Of a stretch of DNA of 64,000 bases, positions 59,868 to 64,000 are shown in pieces. The stretch lies in assembly GCF_003837805.1 (NCBI RefSeq), contig NZ_RQIT01000010.1:124001-188000 (forward strand), in the 5' to 3' direction. The DNA comes from Bradyrhizobium sp. RP6 (lineage in GTDB: Bacteria; Pseudomonadota; Alphaproteobacteria; Rhizobiales; Xanthobacteraceae). Position 1 is the first letter of the stretch, and each line of letters begins with the position of its first letter. The position numbers and the translations under genes are program-made. The notes under the pieces were generated by a model. The model did no database searches. It was not told where the DNA came from and was given only the letters and a program-made list of their open reading frames with translations.

Positions 59868-60983
59868 TCAGCTCACGGTGCGACCGGCGAGCTTGTGATA
59901 GGACCCCAGCAGACCTTCAGCGATGCGATCCCAGTTGAGGAGGCCGGCCGCGGTTTGCCGTGCGCCTTCGGTCAATGTCTCGGCCAGAGGCTTGGAGGTC
60001 AGCACCCGTTCGAGCGCGTCGGCCAGTGCCGTGGCATCGCCGGGCGGGACCAGCAGCCCGTTGACGCCATCAGTCACGACGTCGGGAATGCCGCCGGTCG
60101 CGCTGGCAACGACGGGCCGGGAGTTGCCATAGGCAGATGCAAGCACGCCGCTCTGCGTTGCATCCTTGTAGGGCAGGGCGACCACGGTCGCGGACTGAAA
60201 CAGTCGCCCGGTATCGGCAGGCGAGATGTAGGCGTTGATGGTCTTGACCGTCGGCATTGCCTCCATCCGCGCGCCGAGCCGTGTCATCTCGGGGCCGCGG
60301 CCGGCGACGATCGCTTCATGGGCCACACCGCGCCTAGCCAACATGTCGAGCGCATCGATGAAAACGTCGAGACCTTTGTAAGCCCACATCCGCCCAAAAA
60401 ACAGGATGCGAGCAGCTTCAGGCGCCGTGACTGCACTCCCGGCCGGCGGAACCATGAGCACGCCGTGCATGCTGGAGACCGTTTCGCCCTTGAAGTCGGG
60501 CGAGGCGCGGCGAAAATCGGCGATGCAGCTCTCACCATGCGTGGTGACGACGGATGCTGCCGCCCGCATGCGAGCCCGCCATGCATCTTCACGCGGCGAC
60601 GTACCGGAGCCGCCTTCCGAATGCGGGATCGCATCGTGAACGGTCAACACCAGCGGAATGCCGAGCGGACGAAGAAGCTGGATCAGCCTGGACGTGTAGA
60701 TCTCCGGAACTTCGTGACAATGAATCACGTCGGGACGAAAGGAAATTATGTCCAGGAAGGAGGCCGGGATGCCGATCGCGCCGCCGCGGCGCAGGCTCAG
60801 ATCGCGAATTCTCGTCTCGAATGGAGCTGTCACGGCGATATCGGCCAGTTCCCATTGCTGGTTCGCGTCTTTGCGGTTGAGTGCCAGCCGGACGTCGCAG
60901 TGGCGAGCCAATCCCGACGCGAGCCGGTAGGAGTATTCCGCGAAATGCGGTGCGTAGATGGCAACGCGGAGGCGCTTGGCCAT
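59868..60983 (-). CDS. GT4 glycosyltransferase
   Basis: About 371 residues. The start MAKRLRVAIYAPHFAEYSYR is GT-B-like, the acceptor half has FRPDVIHCHEVPEIYTSRLI and the donor half ARILFFGRMWAYKGLDVFID, LPYKDATQSGVLASAYGNSR and GGIPDVVTDGVNGLLVPPGD, which are GT4 landmarks. It is translated from the same strand as the pyruvyltransferase, one base after it, so the two probably act in sequence on one repeat unit. A start further upstream (61022) would lie within the pyruvyltransferase gene; ATG 60983 fits better. Confidence 0.87.
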   Translation of the reverse strand: MAKRLRVAIYAPHFAEYSYRLASGLARHCDVRLALNRKDANQQWELADIAVTAPFETRIRDLSLRRGGAIGIPASFLDIISFRPDVIHCHEVPEIYTSRLIQLLRPLGIPLVLTVHDAIPHSEGGSGTSPREDAWRARMRAAASVVTTHGESCIADFRRASPDFKGETVSSMHGVLMVPPAGSAVTAPEAARILFFGRMWAYKGLDVFIDALDMLARRGVAHEAIVAGRGPEMTRLGARMEAMPTVKTINAYISPADTGRLFQSATVVALPYKDATQSGVLASAYGNSRPVVASATGGIPDVVTDGVNGLLVPPGDATALADALERVLTSKPLAETLTEGARQTAAGLLNWDRIAEGLLGSYHKLAGRTVS

Positions 60984-60984
60984 A

Positions 60985-61818
60985 TCAGCTGTTTCCGCTC
61001 CAGAGGTCGATCGGGAATGCACTCATCAAGGCACGATGATCGAAGTTGAGGCGCGCAGCCCCACCCATCTCGCGACCTTCGTCAATGCTCGAGGCAAACT
61101 CGACGGCAAACCGGCCGGTGCCCTCGTAATAGTCACGATACTTGAACTCGGATTCTCCGCTGCTCAGACGCACATAGCGCGCCGGTATCCCGAATGCCTC
61201 GGCGACAATGATGCCGTGGAGCGAGCTTGCCAGAACCAGCTCCGCTTCGAGAATGGCATCAATTCGTCGGTTCCATGATCCCAGTGGTGAGACCACCGTA
61301 TCGGCGCCACGGTCGATGAGACTCAAATCGTGCAAATTCGGAACGAACACCCACGGCTTCTTGGCAGTGGGGCGAAAGCGATTCGGAAACAGCTGAGGGA
61401 GCAGCAACGCAGGGTCCCCGAACACTTCGGGTACCGCGATGCCCCGGCGCCGCAAAACCTCCCGTGTACGCGGGCCGCGCACCGCTCGCACATCCAGGTT
61501 CTGCACGCGCCGATTGAGGTCGTCCTGGCCGGGGCGCCCGTTCACGCCGCTGCCCCAGATCACATCGTCATTTCGCGCGTAATGGAGCACGGAGCCGATC
61601 GCGAACAAGCGCGCTTGCCGCGGCACCTCGTCGACGAGCGTATAGCCGAAATGCCGCAAGAGATGATCAACGACGACGACCGAAAGATAGTCACCGAAAT
61701 TTATCGTTCCGTCGTCGGGACGCCAGAAGAACAAGTCCACGTGCGGATACGGCAGCTGATGAATAAAGTCGCAACCGACCTCGTTCATCAACCGTCGTAG
61801 ATTGGTCCGAAAATTCAT
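60985..61818 (-). CDS. Polysaccharide pyruvyltransferase (ExoV/CsaB-like)
   Basis: A 277-residue enzyme that would transfer pyruvate from phosphoenolpyruvate to a sugar as a ketal. Landmarks are GTINFGDYLSVVVVDHLL at the N-terminus (GD-N-type), VRAVRGPRTREVLRRRG, GDPALLLPQLF and ASSLHGIIVAEAFGIPARYV (the S-H-G motif). This is the family of ExoV and CsaB. Pyruvate groups give acidic charge to rhizobial exopolysaccharides. The gene is one base upstream of the GT4 gene and divergent from flippase 2. Confidence 0.88.
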   Translation of the reverse strand: MNFRTNLRRLMNEVGCDFIHQLPYPHVDLFFWRPDDGTINFGDYLSVVVVDHLLRHFGYTLVDEVPRQARLFAIGSVLHYARNDDVIWGSGVNGRPGQDDLNRRVQNLDVRAVRGPRTREVLRRRGIAVPEVFGDPALLLPQLFPNRFRPTAKKPWVFVPNLHDLSLIDRGADTVVSPLGSWNRRIDAILEAELVLASSLHGIIVAEAFGIPARYVRLSSGESEFKYRDYYEGTGRFAVEFASSIDEGREMGGAARLNFDHRALMSAFPIDLWSGNS

Positions 61819-61928
61819 GCTGCCTCGGATTGTAGCTGCTTTCTTGCCGTAGTGTCCTCGTAAACAAGGCGACTATTGGACCATTGCAGCCAATGGCTCA
61901 ACGACGAAAGTCGGCCTAACCGGAAATT

Positions 61929-63410
61929 GTGACAGGCCTCCAATTGCGCCACGAGAATATCAAGCCTCGCTCGATCGTTTCGGGCGTCATTTGGTCCGCA
62001 CTCGATTCCGCAGTCGGGCAGGCTCTCACGCTCGCGATCTACATGATCATGGCGCGGCTCCTGTCGCCGCAGATTCTCGGCATCGTGGCAACGGGGGCGC
62101 TGGCGCTCGAATTCTGCCGGGCAGTCCTGATCGAGAGCATCGCGATAGCGGTCCAAGCGCGTGCCGAGCCGAAGGACGAGGATTACACTGCCTCGTTCTG
62201 GCTCATTGCGGGCCTCTCCTTGTTTGCAGCGCTCGCACTGTTCGCCTCGAGCGGCGCGATCGAACGATTCTCGGGTCTTTCGGACATTGCCATCGTTCTC
62301 AAGGGGTTCTGCATCGTGGTGGCCGTACAGGGCCTGTCACGGACGCACGAAGCCTGGTTGATGCGCAATCAACTGTTTCGATCCCTCGCCATCCGCTCGC
62401 TTTCTTCAATCTCGGTTGGCGGGGCGGTTGGGATCGGGCTGGCGATCCAGGGGTACGGGGTCGTTGCGCTAGTCGGACAGCTCGTTTCGACGTCGTTGAT
62501 CTCGCTGGTCAGCCTTTGGATCCTGACGCCCTGGCGCCCTCGGCTCCGGGTCAGCCGGCAGGCTGTTGTCGAACTCCTGAGCTATGCGCGCTACGTGGCG
62601 CTGACGGGAATCACGAACTTCGCCAATGCCAATTCCGATCTGATTTTCGTTACCTGGTATACCGGCGCCGCCGGCGCCGGCTTGTACAGCCTGGCCAAGC
62701 GCCTGGTCAATGCCGTGAGTACCGTGATTGGGAATGCGTTGAACCGCGTGTTCTTTGCGACCATCGCTGGCCTCCAGCATGACCGCGAAGCATCGCGTTC
62801 GACGCTGGTTGCCTTCGTCATGTACACGTCGCTGCTGACGGCCCCGATCTTCGCCGGCATAGCCGTTCTGGCGCCGGATCTGATCACTGCTTTCTTCGGG
62901 TCCAAGTGGAGCGAGGCCGCGCCTCTGCTCGCGATCATGTCGATCACCGGATTCCTGACCACGATTGGCCTCTACAATCACTCCGTTATCCTGGCGTTCG
63001 GCAAACCGCACTGGCAAACCTGGCTGACGCTGATCTACGCGGTTTCGAACATAGCAATCTTCATCCTCGCTGCGCCGTTTGGCCTTATCGCGATTGCTGT
63101 CGGCTACGTCGCTCGCGCCCTGTTGCTGTATCCGCTATCCGCCGGAGCCTCGATGCGGATCCTGTCGCTCGGTATCAGGCCTTATGCCGCGGCGCTGATG
63201 CCCGCACTTGCGGGCTCCGCGGTGATGGCATGCGCGGTGGCCGGTGCCTCCGTTGCGATGCCGGCCACGTCGCCATGGCTGCGTCTCGCCGCGCTCGTGC
63301 TGCTTGGTTCTTCGGTTTATCTCGTCGTTGTTGTCGCGATCGCCCGGCCGGCCGTGGTGCGGATATGCCAGGAAATCCTGAGCCGTGTGCGGCGATCGTC
63401 GAGAACCTAG
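61929..63410 (+). CDS. Flippase of the polysaccharide type (Wzx-like) 2
   Basis: A 493-residue integral membrane protein starting with GTG. The N-terminus SGVIWSALDSAVGQALTLAI, then MIMARLLSPQILGIVATGAL, is the pattern of lipid-linked oligosaccharide flippases (PST/MATE-like). About 12-14 helices are present. It differs clearly from flippase 1 (37538), which has a shorter chain. It would export the repeat unit of the second polysaccharide. Its stop is 26 bp before the repeat element at 63436. Confidence 0.87.
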   Translation: MTGLQLRHENIKPRSIVSGVIWSALDSAVGQALTLAIYMIMARLLSPQILGIVATGALALEFCRAVLIESIAIAVQARAEPKDEDYTASFWLIAGLSLFAALALFASSGAIERFSGLSDIAIVLKGFCIVVAVQGLSRTHEAWLMRNQLFRSLAIRSLSSISVGGAVGIGLAIQGYGVVALVGQLVSTSLISLVSLWILTPWRPRLRVSRQAVVELLSYARYVALTGITNFANANSDLIFVTWYTGAAGAGLYSLAKRLVNAVSTVIGNALNRVFFATIAGLQHDREASRSTLVAFVMYTSLLTAPIFAGIAVLAPDLITAFFGSKWSEAAPLLAIMSITGFLTTIGLYNHSVILAFGKPHWQTWLTLIYAVSNIAIFILAAPFGLIAIAVGYVARALLLYPLSAGASMRILSLGIRPYAAALMPALAGSAVMACAVAGASVAMPATSPWLRLAALVLLGSSVYLVVVVAIARPAVVRICQEILSRVRRSSRT

Positions 63411-63435
63411 CTGCAAGATCCGCCCTGCAGACACC

Positions 63436-63536
63436 TAAAGCGATGCGATCAGGATGAATCGTCATCGCGCTTTAGGTTGTTGTTTAAGCATGATCTTTTC
63501 GGAAAACCGCTGCGCACTTTTCCGGATCATGCTTTA
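63436..63536. repeat. RIME-like double-hairpin repeat, copy 2
   Basis: A 101-bp element bounded by TAAAGC and GCTTTA, matching copy 1 (9181-9283) end to end. Two hairpins are clear: AAAGCGATG...CATCGCGCTTT, and AGCATGATC...GATCATGCT with an inner CGGAAAA/TTTTCCG pair. Its right end contains the stop codon (TAA on the minus strand) of the acyltransferase gene at 63534, so it has inserted exactly at the gene's end or supplied the stop. Confidence 0.85.
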
Positions 63537-64000
63537 GCTCGCATTGGCCGCTTGTCGGGTCTCCGAAAGATCGAGCGGCTCGGCCTTCGGGATGTGGACC
63601 GACCTCGCATCGCCCGGCGCAAGCCGGTTGATCAGTTTTCGAGCGGGATTCTCGACGTAGTGATACGTCACGTCGGCGACGACTGTCAGAATGATGCAGC
63701 AGACCAAAGCAAACACTGGAAACATGCTTGGTTGAAGTCCGAAATAGTGCCACGCCGGCTTGAAAAGCAGGATCAGCAGCACTTCGTGAACCATGTAGAT
63801 CGCGTATGACGTGTTGCCGAGGCGGCCAAGCCAGTCAGAGCCGGGAAACCGGGCGAAGGCGCTCTCTCCGGTGGCTGTAACGAGGATCGCGAGAGAGAAC
63901 AATATGATTGCAAGGTCGGGCTTGGCATAGAGGTTGAGGATCAGGACCGAGCCGGCGAACAGCGCTATTCCGGCGAATGCGACGGGCTTCCTGCGATAGT
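63534..64000 (-). CDS. Acyltransferase 3 family membrane protein 4 (partial)
   Basis: The frame is open to the window end, so the N-terminus is missing; about 154 residues are visible. The segment WLGRLGNTSYAIYMVHEVLL is the family's late helix motif, followed by VVADVTYHYVENPARKLINR, the typical C-terminal HYxxExPxR end. It is thus an OafA/YrhL-type enzyme, the fourth in the window. The last codons and the stop lie inside the repeat element. An apparent internal start at 63902 is a TTG and is not used. Confidence 0.85.
   Translation of the reverse strand, partial: YRRKPVAFAGIALFAGSVLILNLYAKPDLAIILFSLAILVTATGESAFARFPGSDWLGRLGNTSYAIYMVHEVLLILLFKPAWHYFGLQPSMFPVFALVCCIILTVVADVTYHYVENPARKLINRLAPGDARSVHIPKAEPLDLSETRQAANAS

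Noticed and set aside
59895..61049. A 384-residue plus-strand frame opposite the GT4 gene
   Set aside because: Antisense to the GT4 gene and to the end of the pyruvyltransferase gene, both of which have clear motifs.
1..64000. CRISPR arrays, tRNA and rRNA genes, phage integration sites
   Set aside because: No regularly spaced repeats, tRNA cloverleaf-like stretches or conserved rRNA segments were noticed on reading; no integrase or phage structural gene is present. This is a by-eye negative and a dedicated scan could still find a tRNA.

Overview
The window is GC-rich (low sixties percent by eye), densely coded DNA from an alphaproteobacterium, most likely Bradyrhizobium or a close relative. 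This rests on the protein style, on two copies of a roughly 100-bp double-hairpin repeat typical of Rhizobiales (9181-9283 and 63436-63536), and on the gene repertoire. No rRNA, tRNA, CRISPR array or intact insertion sequence was seen. All assignments come from reading motifs; no database search was run.

Region 1 (1-8.5 kb) is the end of a chemotaxis operon on the + strand: the 3' end of cheA, cheW, an MCP gene, a second cheW, a second MCP gene with an almost identical signalling domain, then after a strong terminator cheR, cheB and a soluble coiled-coil protein. Region 2 (8.6-15.2 kb) holds small conserved genes without known function: a GrlR-like protein, a VanZ-like membrane protein, a SANT/Myb-like mini protein and a run of exported small proteins.

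Region 3 (15.2 kb to the end) is a very large surface/exopolysaccharide locus. It carries two full sets of parts for Wzx/Wzy-dependent polysaccharide synthesis: two polyprenyl-phosphate hexose-1-phosphate transferases (39254 and 49404), two flippases (37538 and 61929), four polymerase/ligase-like membrane proteins (18846, 24509, 34857, 56314) and two bacterial tyrosine autokinases/co-polymerases (26917 and 53906). It has only one outer-membrane export lipoprotein (20094). Decoration and sugar genes include a GDP-fucose module (gmd, fcl, with WcaI- and WcaF-like enzymes), four glycosyltransferases, a pyruvyltransferase, four membrane acyltransferases (one cut by the window end), two hexapeptide acetyltransferases, two methyltransferases and a Tat-exported GH71-like alpha-1,3-glucanase. 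Two PPP-type phosphatases of equal length (16658 and 48791) sit in the locus where a low-molecular-weight tyrosine phosphatase would be expected.

The most notable observation is that each tyrosine-kinase gene is directly preceded by a gene for a small exported protein (26072 and 54504), and the two proteins appear homologous to each other. This gives a repeated two-gene unit that I do not recognise as a described system. Between 45.4 and 47.7 kb coding density falls and a degraded IS3-type transposase remains, which looks like a junction between two halves of the locus.
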